From Varroa destructor (Eukaryota; Arthropoda; Arachnida; Mesostigmata; Varroidae), in the NCBI RefSeq assembly GCF_002443255.2, contig NW_019211457.1, positions 29,141,479-29,205,478 on the forward strand: a stretch of 64,000 nt of DNA, written 5' to 3'. The notes below the pieces were generated by a model. It was not told the DNA's origin. It was given only the letters and a program-made list of their open reading frames with translations, and made no database searches. A program made the position numbers and the translations under genes. Shown here in pieces: positions 27,748-39,500 of this stretch (the first letter of the stretch is position 1; the number at the start of each line of letters is the position of its first letter).

Positions 27748-28395
27748 GCGTGGCCAAGGCGAGTTCGGTCGCTCCGAAGTTTAGATGTCGTTATTGGCTA
27801 TCTTGTCAATTGAGAGCACCGCAATACTTATACCATAGTACTCTCGCCTATAAAACGATCAAGCTATTATCAGCCGTAGTTCATACTCAAGTAAGTCCCT
27901 CAGACCATCGTCCTATCCGGATCCCATGTGAGAGCTCGTTCTGATTGACGTTACTGCGATAACGCCGGTTGGCCACTCAGCATGAGTGATCCGTGTGACT
28001 TCAGAACTTCAGAACCGGCAGCGTTGCTCGGCCCTCAATGCCTGCAGCACAACAGCATTAACCGAATGAATAAAGACCAAGAGAGTTGAACAAGTACTGC
28101 TGTAGCCAAAGGTGAGAGAGGGGCCTATGAAGTCAACTCTCTGGCTTAAGGAGGAACAGAGGAAGATCCGGATCAGGCTGCGGTGCCCGCTCTCCGCTTC
28201 TCGCTCCAAGAAATGATTAATGATCGTCAGATGACGGAGATCTCGTCGGGTGTTGCTAACCTCTGTAGTTCGTACGGCGGCTACGAGAACTGCGACAATC
28301 GGAAGACGACTGCGACGTTCTTGCGCGCTCTTTTTTCGAGAGCTTCACCTCCCACGGATGCGCCAGGTCCATCGGTCAATTCTAGCTGGTGGTAG
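27748..28395 (+). CDS. Candidate two-exon gene fragment, product unknown
   Basis: Exon A (27748-27890) begins after a good acceptor with a pyrimidine tract (CCTCTTCCTGCCAG) and ends at a perfect GTAAGT donor in phase 0; it reads two bases plus 47 codons, starting VAKASSVAPKFRC. About 270 bases on, the same strand has an open frame from about 28150 to the stop at 28393-28395. It shows codon-like composition (many C/G third positions) and contains MINDRQMTEISSGVANLC and SPPTDAPGPSVNSSWW. A weak AG before GAAGAT near 28160 would join them in phase. I do not recognise the protein. It could also be a non-coding transcript. Confidence 0.25.
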
Positions 28396-28920
28396 TTCAA
28401 CCAAAAGCAGCTTCATGTGTATGTACATTTATATATGAAACAAGGCCTGAACTACAAGCAGCAGTTTGCTGGCCGATTCAGTGGAAGTCATAGACAATTT
28501 TTGTAATTTAATACTAAAATGTCCAGTGTTAGTCTACACAGTAAACGGCTTTATTGGGGTAGAACTTTACTTACTAGCCCGTACTGGGCTACTAATCCGT
28601 TTGCACAGGTCCTCCAAAACTAGTATCTCGACTTCCTGAAGCTAACTTTTAAATATTATCATTCTTATTTTGGCCCGTAGTATACACCGCTACCCGATTT
28701 TCTTACCCGATAAATGATGAGAACATAAACCGTAAAATCTCATATAAATCGCACAAAAGCCTGGGCCTTACGTACAACTTTGTAATGTTTTATTTATTTA
28801 AAAAGGTTCTGCTTTTGCTTTTAACATTTATAATGCCATAATCATACCTATCATTGCAGTTATTATCGTGTCAACAGGACATAAATATATTAAAAAGCAC
28901 ATGGGACATTATCAAACGCG

Positions 28921-28945
28921 TAATAATAACAACAATAATAATAAT
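28921..28945. repeat. AAT/AAC trinucleotide-rich microsatellite
   Basis: Imperfect run of AAT and AAC units in AT-rich intergenic DNA. Confidence 0.85.
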
Positions 28946-29277
28946 ACAAAACCGATTATAAAAAAAATAATAGAAATATTTTGGAACCCACTCAATCAAG
29001 CCACACGAAAATTATTGACCCTATCGTGGATTCCGTTTTTCGTTACCGTATACGCGTTAGCAACCTAAATATAATCCCAAGGCTAGCCCACAGATACAGA
29101 AATAATATATTTGTTATGGCAAAGATCCGTAATTCGGTAATCAAATAAAATTCAGAAATAATATTAACACTATTACACAAATCGTGCGCTTGCCTCAACA
29201 GCAATATAAGGAGATCAGTAGCACTAAATTAACATCCATTTTGATGGGTCCTAAAAGTCAGAGTCTATCCCTGCAAT

Positions 29278-29345
29278 AGCGTAGTGGATAACGTGCTTGT
29301 CCTCTAAACTTGAAGACAGGTTTTAGATTTAAATCCGTAAAATCG
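29278..29345 (+). repeat. tRNA-like / SINE-like sequence
   Basis: Plus strand has a perfect A box (TAGCGTAGTGG) followed by an anticodon-arm-like segment and a degenerate B box (GATTTAAATCC), spaced as in a tRNA. The eroded B box argues for a pseudo-tRNA or SINE head. Confidence 0.35.
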
Positions 29346-31830
29346 CTTCATTCTAAGAGTTAATCTTCTGAAGCAATACCTAACCAATCAAGCATTAGAT
29401 ATGAGACACGGAGCGCGTTTTTTCTTTTAAAAGTTATCAGCTGTCCAGTTCTGCGACACTAAAGCTAGAAATAACTACGGAAAATCCTATGTATCCCTGA
29501 AATCGCAACTTACTCTACTCCCTACATTCACCAGACTCACAAATGATAATCCGATACATTACAATGCAGGTATAGTATCATCAGTAAAGAAGAAGACTTA
29601 CTTCCGTATCCGCTAGTCCAAGCTGACTTATTTTTATGGCTACCACTTAGAATGCCCCTAGTTGCATAGACGTATCATTTATGCGTATTGCACACGTAAT
29701 AGAAAAACGATGGCAAATTATTCCGTTGTTTTATTATTATTGTTGGCTACGTTGTACATTTTAGGTGAAATCATTGTCAAAGTTCTAAAGGAAATGTTTT
29801 GTTTGAGTTTTGCCTTATGAGTAGTATTCGTTACATTTATATAAAGATATTTATTTTAATAATTTTGTGTTGTAATATCTATAAACAGGCGGCCACTATG
29901 TACTAACCGCCGCACCATAGCTGATGTATGGGTATTCTCTTGACATATATGGTTCAGTGCTCAATCATATTACGAGAAAAAAGGCGTAATAAGATATCAG
30001 ACAAAGATCCTCTATGCGAGAAAGAGTTGGGCTTTATATGTAACCTACCTGGTAACTATAAAATTCTCAATATTTTTTGCTACTTGTTTTCATACATTGT
30101 ATAAATAACTAGTGTATTACAAAACTTCATGTTCGTCTGTTTATAGCGCGAAAGAAAGTTACTTAGAAGAGCGTTCTCACCCAGTAGCCTTTAGGATTCG
30201 ATTAGATTAGGTTTTTTATTCATGATTTTTTTTCAGGCAATCGATTTAGTAGTTTCTAGGAAATGAATTAGAAAATGATTGGCTTCGCATATCGCTTCGT
30301 TCCAGAGAAGCCTAAGTAACTTTTCTCGAATCTGCATTCATTTTCAAGAGGCTTCTCCAAGAAAGCGTTGCGCGCGGCCAAATCTAGAATTTTATACTAC
30401 TTAAAAAACCAGTTGTCTATGGATGAGTTCAACTTACCGAGTAACTGCAGTAACTGTATAATATGTCCTAACATGAATTTGGTTTTCGCCACAGGATTAC
30501 ATCTCAGTCCCTCAAGGAAACGCGCGCTCACCAAAATTAACTTGTGTTTACCAAAATTAAATATAAATGAGTGCTTAACTAGAAGACAAGACTTTTTATG
30601 CGAATACTAAAATTGGTTGAAACGCCTTAGTAAAGCGTTTGCTCTAAATATTTTCAGTTTTTTTTTTTTATAAGCCTTTAATATCTACAAAGTGATCTCG
30701 ACAATCTTCCGATAAGCGTCCGCTAAGCAAAATTCTAATTTTTTTCCAGCTACTTCCAATTGATAACCTTCATGAGGATGCACAATATTCAAACCTAACA
30801 GATATGCACGTAAAACGTTATTTTGAAATAGACAATAAATAAATTATTTTAAGTCAGACTAAACAATGAAGTAATTTTGCTACACTAACCCTGCTGTTTT
30901 GATATAGTAAGAAAAGTTAACTGTTCACAAAGTGGTGTGTCAACTCGTGTTTTCCTTCGCAGGCTTTTCCTACTTGATAAATATATTATTCAAGGCTCCT
31001 GAAATTGCGACGTCTAAAAAAGTAAAAATTATGCAATCCATTTTTAAGTTGCCTATTGTACGGACGGACAATTCGGACCATTATACGGATTTTCAATAGG
31101 TTGTCGTTAAGTGACCGACTAGCCGGAAAAGAAGCACCCAAATCCGTTCACGTTTTATATTGAGACTTCGAATCGTTAATCGTTTATTAGACAACCCAAG
31201 CAGATCTCGGCAAAGATCAATAGAAACCTACATCAATAGAGTGCAAAGGAACCGGCTTGAGGCATTGTATTCCGCCGCTGACCCTTCGAGTGAGCAATGA
31301 ATCTACTCCCGTTATGTAATACACCCTTCACAAGTGTCCAAAAGTTTGTGGGCAAACGTGGTCATTTCTCTATTTATGACTACATCGGCGTCTGGTTCAC
31401 TGCTACCTATATTTTGTGTCTGTTTCGGGAGAGGCATGCAAATTCCCTTGCCATGCAAAACAGAAAAATGCCGAAATTCGTTTTTGCGTTCTGGAGGATT
31501 TGTTAATACGGACTGAGTTGTTTCTTAGACGCTAAACAACAACACTGTTTCTCCTCCATTGCACTCCAGTAATAGTTTCCCACAGAACTGCAATATTGTT
31601 CAGAGTAATCGCACCATTACTGTACCATCCTCAGCTCACTGGATCTCAGTTTCGCAAAAAATTACTCGTTGATGTACGTGTGCTGTTAGGTAACTTCGTC
31701 AACCTCCTGCACATATTTGGGCATAATTGTACTTCGCTTTTTAAACTCACTAGTGTTCTTTTTGTTTAAAACAGAAAAAATAACACAACTTTTTAAAAAA
31801 GAATTCGTCCGAACTAAATACATAATTGCC

Positions 31831-31836
31831 TTTATT
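31831..31836 (-). terminator. Probable TRAPPC5 polyadenylation signal (AATAAA on minus strand)
   Basis: TTTATT on the plus strand reads AATAAA on the minus strand, about 100 bases beyond the TRAPPC5 stop codon, a usual distance for a short 3' untranslated region. Such hexamers are common in AT-rich DNA, so position is the main support. Confidence 0.45.
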
Positions 31837-31933
31837 AATATTTGCATATAGTAGCTATATGAACAAGGTAGTATCTATGTTTTTACGTATAATCATTTGA
31901 TAACTATATTATTTAATTGTTTGAATTTCTCGT

Positions 31934-33802
31934 TCATGCTAATTTAATGATGAATGTCGTTCCTCCGTCGTGCCATAACGCTGTTACCTTACACGGCTGG
32001 AACAGGTTGAATAAAGGTAAGACCAATAAAGATGATCACAAGAGATACTTATTGTTAAAATCTTGTCGTAACCGAAATAACTGCATGCAGTAGCAAAGAT
32101 TTTTGTAAACCATCAAGTTTCACAATGGACATCTATTGAAATTTGATTAAAAATATTAATATGAACCTAGCAAGTATTCGTGTCCCTACTCTATTTGGCT
32201 TTTCTATTAACGAAACTTAATGCCATTGATGAAGAAAGGCACCCCAAATAAAACCGGTTGACCAAAGCACATCCTTGCGTAGACAAGTATCCAGTATATC
32301 ATACGTATAAATGACTACAATACATGCTATACATTTACAATAAAACACTATTAAATATGTAACAATTCATTTAATATATTCGACTTACAAAATTAGCGCC
32401 GACCATAATTGCTTCAACAATGCCAGCCATGAAATAGGCACAATTGAGGCTTGAAAGGTCTTTCGGCATTGAGATGAAACGATTCACCAGTGGTTCCCCG
32501 TCCACGATATAATACGTTCTAAGCATCGGAGACCAAACAGGACGCATAAACCAGTTGAGTTAATTATTGCATTCACGTAGAGTAATAAGATATGCTTAAT
32601 TTATTGATTGACCTTTATTCTGATAGCAAATGTAGAAAGTGAGATCTACTAACGTATAAAGCGTATTTGTTATGAAATGGATATTTTAGAACTAGATTTG
32701 TATACTTCGTCGACGCGGTGATTTGGACGGCGTTGGCTAACCCGGTTACAAAAAGTCTATACCTCACGGCTGCACGAAGAAAACGTAACGCATAATAAAT
32801 AATGATCCTTTCGTCCCCTTCCAAGTAACCGGAGCTATATATGTTACGCACAGATATCTATACTACTACGATAACAACGCATGCGTTAGTTTATAGACTG
32901 ACATTCTACTTGCCTCCAAAAAATATAACAATCACCTTATTTAAAAAATACTCACTTATCGTCTCCATTAGCCTGTTCCAGTTTGTCAGCCTCCTTTCCA
33001 AATAGGTTTTTCCAGATGGTACTCTTTATCATAATTAGCATCTGTATGAGTTTCGTCTCACGTTTAAAGTTTTTGTCGCGAACAGCCTGAATAATTCCAA
33101 GTCAAGAACAATGTTATATTACAGAGGGTCGTATAGTGCCGAGGACTTCAATTGGTGGACTTTGGGTTTATAACAGTATTTTATCACAATATAAGTGGCT
33201 TACATGGTAATAAAAACGGTATCGTACAAAGTAACTTACGATTGTCTATGTCTCAAATTACCTGTACATCCATGACGCGCTGACCAATATGCTGGCCTAG
33301 ATCGGCGAGTTTAGCCTGAATTTCGCTGACAGAAGAGGCTCGATTTTGACAGTATTGTACGACTTCAGAAAATAGCAAGCCATAGAGAGATATATGTATC
33401 TGCAATAAGATAATTGTACTCGATAAAAGGCCATTTTATCTGGTAACGCTAAGAATGGGTTTGTTGGTTTGCGATAAGATGGAAATTATGATACTAGTGT
33501 TCAGTGCATACGTTGCTAGAATTTTTCCATCGCCACAATAAGCGCATCCGATATATTCTTTAAAATTTCCCACTAGGTTTCTTGAATTATTCGTTGTACG
33601 ATTCGGCCTAGTCAGAAGATCCAACGAGCTATATAAGCATATATGAAGCAACTACAACTAATTCCTAATTTAGAAGATTTTTTACATTATTTAAGGATAA
33701 ATAGTACAAAATCAGGTCCTAGATATTTACGTCGCTTCGAGGCTTGATGAGAGGTTTGTCAACGTTGGACACTTTATTTTTAGAGGACGATATGATGTTC
33801 AT
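31934..33802 (-). CDS. TRAPPC5: TRAPPC5 (Trs31-like TRAPP complex subunit), five coding exons
   Basis: Core subunit of the TRAPP complexes, which tether ER-to-Golgi and intra-Golgi vesicles and act as exchange factors for Rab1/Ypt1-type GTPases (family knowledge). I rebuilt five coding exons on the minus strand: 33802-33731, 33399-33262, 33086-32956, 32518-32389 and 31996-31934 (stop TGA at 31936-31934). Introns have GT donors (GTAAAT, GTAATT, GTGAGT, GTAAGT) and AG acceptors, and phases agree (0, 0, 2, 0), giving 177 residues. Diagnostic motifs are YGLLFSEVVQYCQNR in exon 2, WKNLFGKEADKLEQAN in exon 3, PLVNRFISMPKD and LNCAYFMAGIVEAI in exon 4, and PCKVTALWHDGGTTFIIK in exon 5. The start is the ATG of MNIISSSKNK, just before a Ser/Lys-rich leader as in the family. 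The protein ends about a dozen residues earlier than the human one. It stands head to head with RPF1. Confidence 0.9.
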
Positions 33803-34736
33803 ATTGACTATTCTTTTTCACGAGGTTTTATCGATACATTATTAATTTTAATCAGTAGTGAACCCTGCCGATTTCCTACAAGCCGTACAGAACGGGCAAT
33901 TTTGCATTGCTGAACAATGTCATTGTGCGAAAATACGTTCTATTTCGGCCTAAAATTCGAATGCAAGCATATGGCACTTGATGATGGAATGCACACTTCC
34001 TTTTATTTTTAAGGACACTTCTTTCTTGTCAGGGTAATTCTCTCTTTGCTGCTGTTTAATATTTGACACTTCGCTATCGGTCACTAACAATCCATCAGGT
34101 AAACAAAATAAAATAGCAGACGACGCGAAGGAGCGGGTCAGCTAATAGCGATACGTTCACGAATGATCTCAAGAGCGTTTTGGTTTGTTTTGTGGCGCTT
34201 GTGGCGAGGCAGGACACATGCTGCACGTGGTACGATGTGGCTGTTTGTTTGTTGAATGAGACAAATTGTTTTTCCGCACTATTTCGAATACGGCATCCAG
34301 GCATGTCAGGATTTCAAGAACAAATTTTAGATTTTTCAATGAAATAAGACGGCATAAATCAAGTTCAAGCCACATGCAGTTATTTTGTATTTAAATTTAA
34401 TCTGTAAGTCTGAGAAGAACAATTTAAACTGTTGCCACATACGAAGTGACGTGTAGCAATTGTTACCTTTACAGTTTATTAATGGAGGTTGTATAAAGTC
34501 AGTATACCGTCGTCTTAGTCGTAGATAATAACTGCAGATTTGTATCAGTGCTTTCGATATATCTTCAAACTAATTTTGGTGATTGTATGATTGTGTCAAT
34601 AGGTTTGACTAAAGATAACGGGCACGAGCGGTGTTTAATATTTGTTTGTATAAGGGATACGTTGAAGTTTCTTATATTTTTTCGGTAGTAGTGGCCTAAT
34701 TTCCACAATAACAAGAGTTAAGCTCAACACGAGGAT
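33803..34736. promoter_or_regulatory. Divergent TRAPPC5/RPF1 intergenic region (probable shared promoter)
   Basis: The 934 bases between the start codons of TRAPPC5 (minus) and RPF1 (plus) must hold both 5' untranslated regions and both promoters unless either gene has a remote non-coding exon. I see no convincing TATA box or other named element and no coding exon. The call rests on gene arrangement only. Confidence 0.4.
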
Positions 34737-36542
34737 ATGGGACGGCGTAACAGAGATAAGGAAAAGGATGAGGATGCTCCGCCAACTGAGTGGAACCGGC
34801 CTGGACCCAATCCAGCAAACCAAATGGTTAAAAATATCTCGGAGATTCGCAACAAGGCCAAGCGCCGGGAAATATATTTAAAGCTTAAAAAGCAAAAAAA
34901 TAAGGTAAGAGGCGCCATGGCGGAGGAAAACTTCGATTCAATTTGAATTTAAATACATGTCTGTCATTAACGAAAAGAAAAAAACACCCGCCAAAAACCA
35001 AAAAATAATGGACGATAGTAGCAATGTTGACTAGTGATAGTGAATAACTATAACCCTGTACTAATATGTTAAATACATGATTACATGGACCTACATGGAT
35101 CATTTTCATAGTTTAGGTCTTACGCACTTTTTGTCAGACTCAGCCAGGATATAATAAGTTTAAAAATGATGTATTGCTATCACATCTTCGTGCTTGTACG
35201 AAATAAGGCTGAAACCCCGTGCACAACGGAAGCCAGCTGTAAAACACATTCAATTCGCTGAAGCATTTGTACCCTCCGTACATTTCGCAAAAAATTCAGT
35301 TATCGTGATTAGCTTTTCATATAACAGCACCCAGTTCTTTTTTTGACACACTTGATTTCTATAGCTATGCAATGAACATTCCTGTCTGGTTAATTACCCA
35401 CCTGACTCTTGTTCCACTGGGGTCATTGAATAACTGAATTCTGTTTTATTTCTTCATACGTTTTTCTACTAATATTACTATTCTACCGCTACTATTTGAA
35501 CGTTTTGTTGTCAATACTATGGTATCGGGGACCAGAATGACATCAGCTTTTTGCAGGTAGTTGATTTTAACCGTGGTCCCACTTCAACGATAAAGACTTT
35601 ATTACATTACGTGCCTTTGGCGAAGTCACTTTTGCGCAATCAGGCCAAACTATGAACAGCCGACACCTTGTCTAACAATTTTAGTACCTTACAATTATTT
35701 TCAAATCTGGTTGAAATGAGGGTACATATAAATGACAACAAAATGAATGCGAATGGAGTTTGCGCCAGTTGCCTCGCTAGTCGTGTATTATATTATATTA
35801 AAAGTAATAGAGAATTGCCTGCTTCAACGCAATCAATCAATTTTTCTTTCTCATGACATTATTTTTCTATAAAGCATGAGCACATGTAGACTTTAGATCT
35901 GTAACAAAAGACGTCCCGCAACAACTCGACCATTTTGAACTATTAGCGGCCAATTACATTTCATAGCTCTAAGCATGTGTCGACCATCACATTTATAGTG
36001 TTGGATGCTTGTTAATGATCTCCCCGATACAAAAAAAGTAGGTATCCAGCGCACTTTTGTTTGCTCTCGCGATGGAGCTTCTCAACCACGCTTTTATCTT
36101 AACACTCATATGATAATCGTAATCATTCAAGTGATGAATTGAATAGTTAGCAACCTTTTTGTTTTGCAAATTTCAGGAGCAGCGCGAGGCTCGTCAGCGG
36201 AGAGTGAAGGAAGCGAAAGCTCTCGGTGAAAACGTAAGCAATATGGCAATTCCGCTTCGATTTTAGTTTTCGTTCGAAGAAAATACGATTGCAATGATCT
36301 GATGCAAATCCCTTCCGACTTATCTAGAAGTATCCTAGAAAAGCCTAGAGAGCTCAAGACTTCGGCTAAAAAACCTGAGATAAGTTAATTACCGTAACAA
36401 AAAAAAGAGACAATTAGTATAAAAATGAATTATTAGAGCCATATTTTACCACGCCCTACAATGTTCACTATCTTTATTAAAGTTATTAAGCTGTAACAAT
36501 TAAGTTGGCTGGTCGTGACATGTTTTGTTTCCATTTTTTTTT

Positions 36543-36597
<55 letters not shown>

Positions 36598-39500
36598 AAG
36601 TAGGTGAATATATATATGGCTTTGCTTATTTTTGTTGTTATTTACGGTTTTTCGTGCATACGACATCGTAAGTCCATTGCATGCCTTGCTTTTTGTTCAT
36701 TCACACGCGTCAACAGCACAGCGCTAACATTTGAATAGCAATTAGCTTTGATATAAAAAGCAGAACGAATTAATAATATTTTACTGCTCATCTGCTCGTT
36801 AAACGTCTACATAACAGACATGTACTTAGATATCACCACCTCTGATACTTTGATCAAGAAGTATATATTTAAAGCATCTGCCTGTAGCCAAAAGTAAGTA
36901 AGGTTTTCAATCGAATCAACTGGTTAGCTTGCTCTAAGGGTAAGCAATAAGTGGAACTTAAAGTTGAGCGTGGACTTCACACGGTTATCCACACCTTTCA
37001 CTGCCATGATCTATTGGTAAACCGTTCGGATTGTACTACAGACGGTTACAGATTTCTGTGCGTACCTCCGTCTTTCGGTATCACTTTTGTATTGTATCAT
37101 CTTTAATCATTAGTCGGATTCGGGTACTTGCCTCGGAGCGTTTTCAACGTTATGGAAGAAAACATTTTGGAAGTTGCGTAGAGCATTTTCTACTCGTTTC
37201 TGCATGTCGGCGTCAGAACACCTTAAAGCAACTACATAATTTCGCTCTTGACTTAACTGGCGACTGTCTGAAGCAAGAAGTTCTGGGCGAGTAGAACCTT
37301 TTCTAAAGAACAAAATCTGGTTCATAGGGTTGTCTCCTTCTTTGCCCATGTGGATATTAATCTCAAGAAGGCTTACGTCCTGAGGTCGCAGACTATAATT
37401 TGGTAGACTAGCGAGGAACTCGCGTTTTACCTGTTCGCCAAAGCTTAACTTCCCAATGTAACGGTACATATGAATATTCGTCGAACGTTCGAGCATTGCG
37501 CGATAAATCTCGGAATGCTTTCGGAGTTCCACTTTAATTGCTGGGTCGCTCAACTCTATAAACTTCATTAAGGCTGGTCCCGTTGGCTGTTCACAGGCTA
37601 TGGCGTGAGTTGTTGCCCAGGCATCGAGTTTGCCACCTCGTTCCAATTCAAGGAGAGCTTGTATCAACATTTCATCCATAATTTTCACTTTGTGATGTTG
37701 GTAGGCCCTTTTATGCAGTTTGAAACGGTTTTCAAATGCCTGTTGTATTATGTCGTAGCACTTGTCACGAAAGCACACATGCAAACTTCCCTCGTATTCA
37801 AGTACTTCGAGATTTCGCAGTACATGCTGGTACTCAAAGTCAATTTTAATACCAAGATTTTGCGCGTCACGCATAAAATAGTCCCATTTGTCAACGTCCA
37901 TTTTGGAATCTGGATTATTTACGATCTGGTAGAGGAAACGGCGCGTTGTTTTATTCGGAACTTCGCCTAAAATTAAGTTTTCAATCATGTAAACATCCGA
38001 CTCATTAATTTCGTTTGGAAAACGCTCGAGAATCCGGTTGCGCCTTAATAGATGCCGAAAGATGTGTACCGACGTTTTTTCGTGGTGCCACTGAATATCC
38101 TTGTTCCCGTAAACCTGTTCGCCAGCTGTCTTGTAAAATTTCTCCCATAAATGTGAGAATGGCCCATGACCAAGGTCATGACATAGACCGGCAAGTGTAA
38201 TACAACGGATTTCCCGCTCGGAAACATTCAACTCAGGTTGGCGGCGGGCGATTTCCGAGATAAAGAGCTTGCTTAGGTGAGCCGTTCCCAAGCAATGTTC
38301 GAATCGGGAATGGGTCGCTGTAGGGTAGACATGGTCGGTTACACCAACTTGACCGATCCACCGAAGTCGTTGAAACTCGAGTGAATCAATGATCGCCACC
38401 GCCAGCTGAGAGAACGTCATAGCGCCATGAACGGAACAATTGATAGTTTTCTCCTGTAATGAACACAGGGTAGAACTTCCAGTTAGATTTTACCACATTT
38501 TGTTATACTAGAAAAAACAAACCGATTCAGGGCCAGGGACCAATCGAAATGTGAATTTCACGGGATTAGAAAACCAACGCAATCTCCTAGAAGAAAAGCG
38601 AAAGATGTTCAGCTGTCAACCGGATGTAACGGACGGCACGTAAGCATTTGTTTCTTACTTTTTATAAAAACACTATTGCACTTACAGTCGTGGCTTGATT
38701 GACCATGATCAATAGGCGAAATCAATAGCGCAGCAGATTTTTATGAATGCACCTAATACGTTGGAGCAATGTTTTGCTGTCAAAATTAAAAGTACTCTTG
38801 GGATTTTTGAATAAACTTCGTTTTCGTTTTCCAAACCCATCCTGTAATAGTAGAGGATTTAGTGAGAAAAAATTCTGATATTTTTATGCCTCTCCCAAGC
38901 TTTGCTGCTCTTTTCCAAATAACTATTGAATTATATCCCTTGCCATTATAAGGTATCAAAGTAGATTCACTTGCAGAAGAGGGTAAGAAAAATGGCGAGT
39001 GTAAACAATACCCTTATTTCCTTTTAGGAATGTGAGAAAGTGACGTTTATAGCCATATCCACAGTTTTTTTTTTCTGTCCATCCATTCGTACATCGGGCG
39101 AGCACTCTTACCTTCACTATATCTGTTAACGGAAACTGAAGCAACCCTGTTTGATGGCATGCATAAAACACTGATATATATTATCGGTGCCCCTTTATTA
39201 CTTTAATGTAGTATCAAAAACATTCGGTAATAATAAGTTTGAAGTGACCATTGAAAAACCTAATTACTTCGTAAAAGATGCTCAGCGAAATCATTGGCTT
39301 CTCAGTAATGGACACATTTCGATGCCGCTATGGCTTCCATTAACATCTGATGGTCATTGAGGTTAGATATACGATTTGTCAGACAGACTAATTTGTAAAC
39401 ATTACCACAAAGCGTTAGCCGTAGCAGCGTTCCAACTGTTTATTCCTAGCTATTCAGAATAGCAATGATATGCTGGGTATAGGAATTAAAGCCGAATCGA

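Larger units (their letters stand above)
28396..31830. other. AT-rich region downstream of TRAPPC5, no gene seen
   Basis: AT-rich, low coding potential by eye. It contains the AAT/AAC run, one tRNA-like sequence and a 9-base inverted repeat at 30305-30313 and 30349-30357. Confidence 0.45.

Noticed and set aside
36433..36666. Minus-strand frame rich in Tyr-Ile repeats
   Set aside because: It is translation of the (AT)n microsatellite.
37605..37970. 121-codon plus-strand frame inside the SAMHD1-like exon
   Set aside because: It is the antisense shadow of the conserved HD-domain coding sequence.
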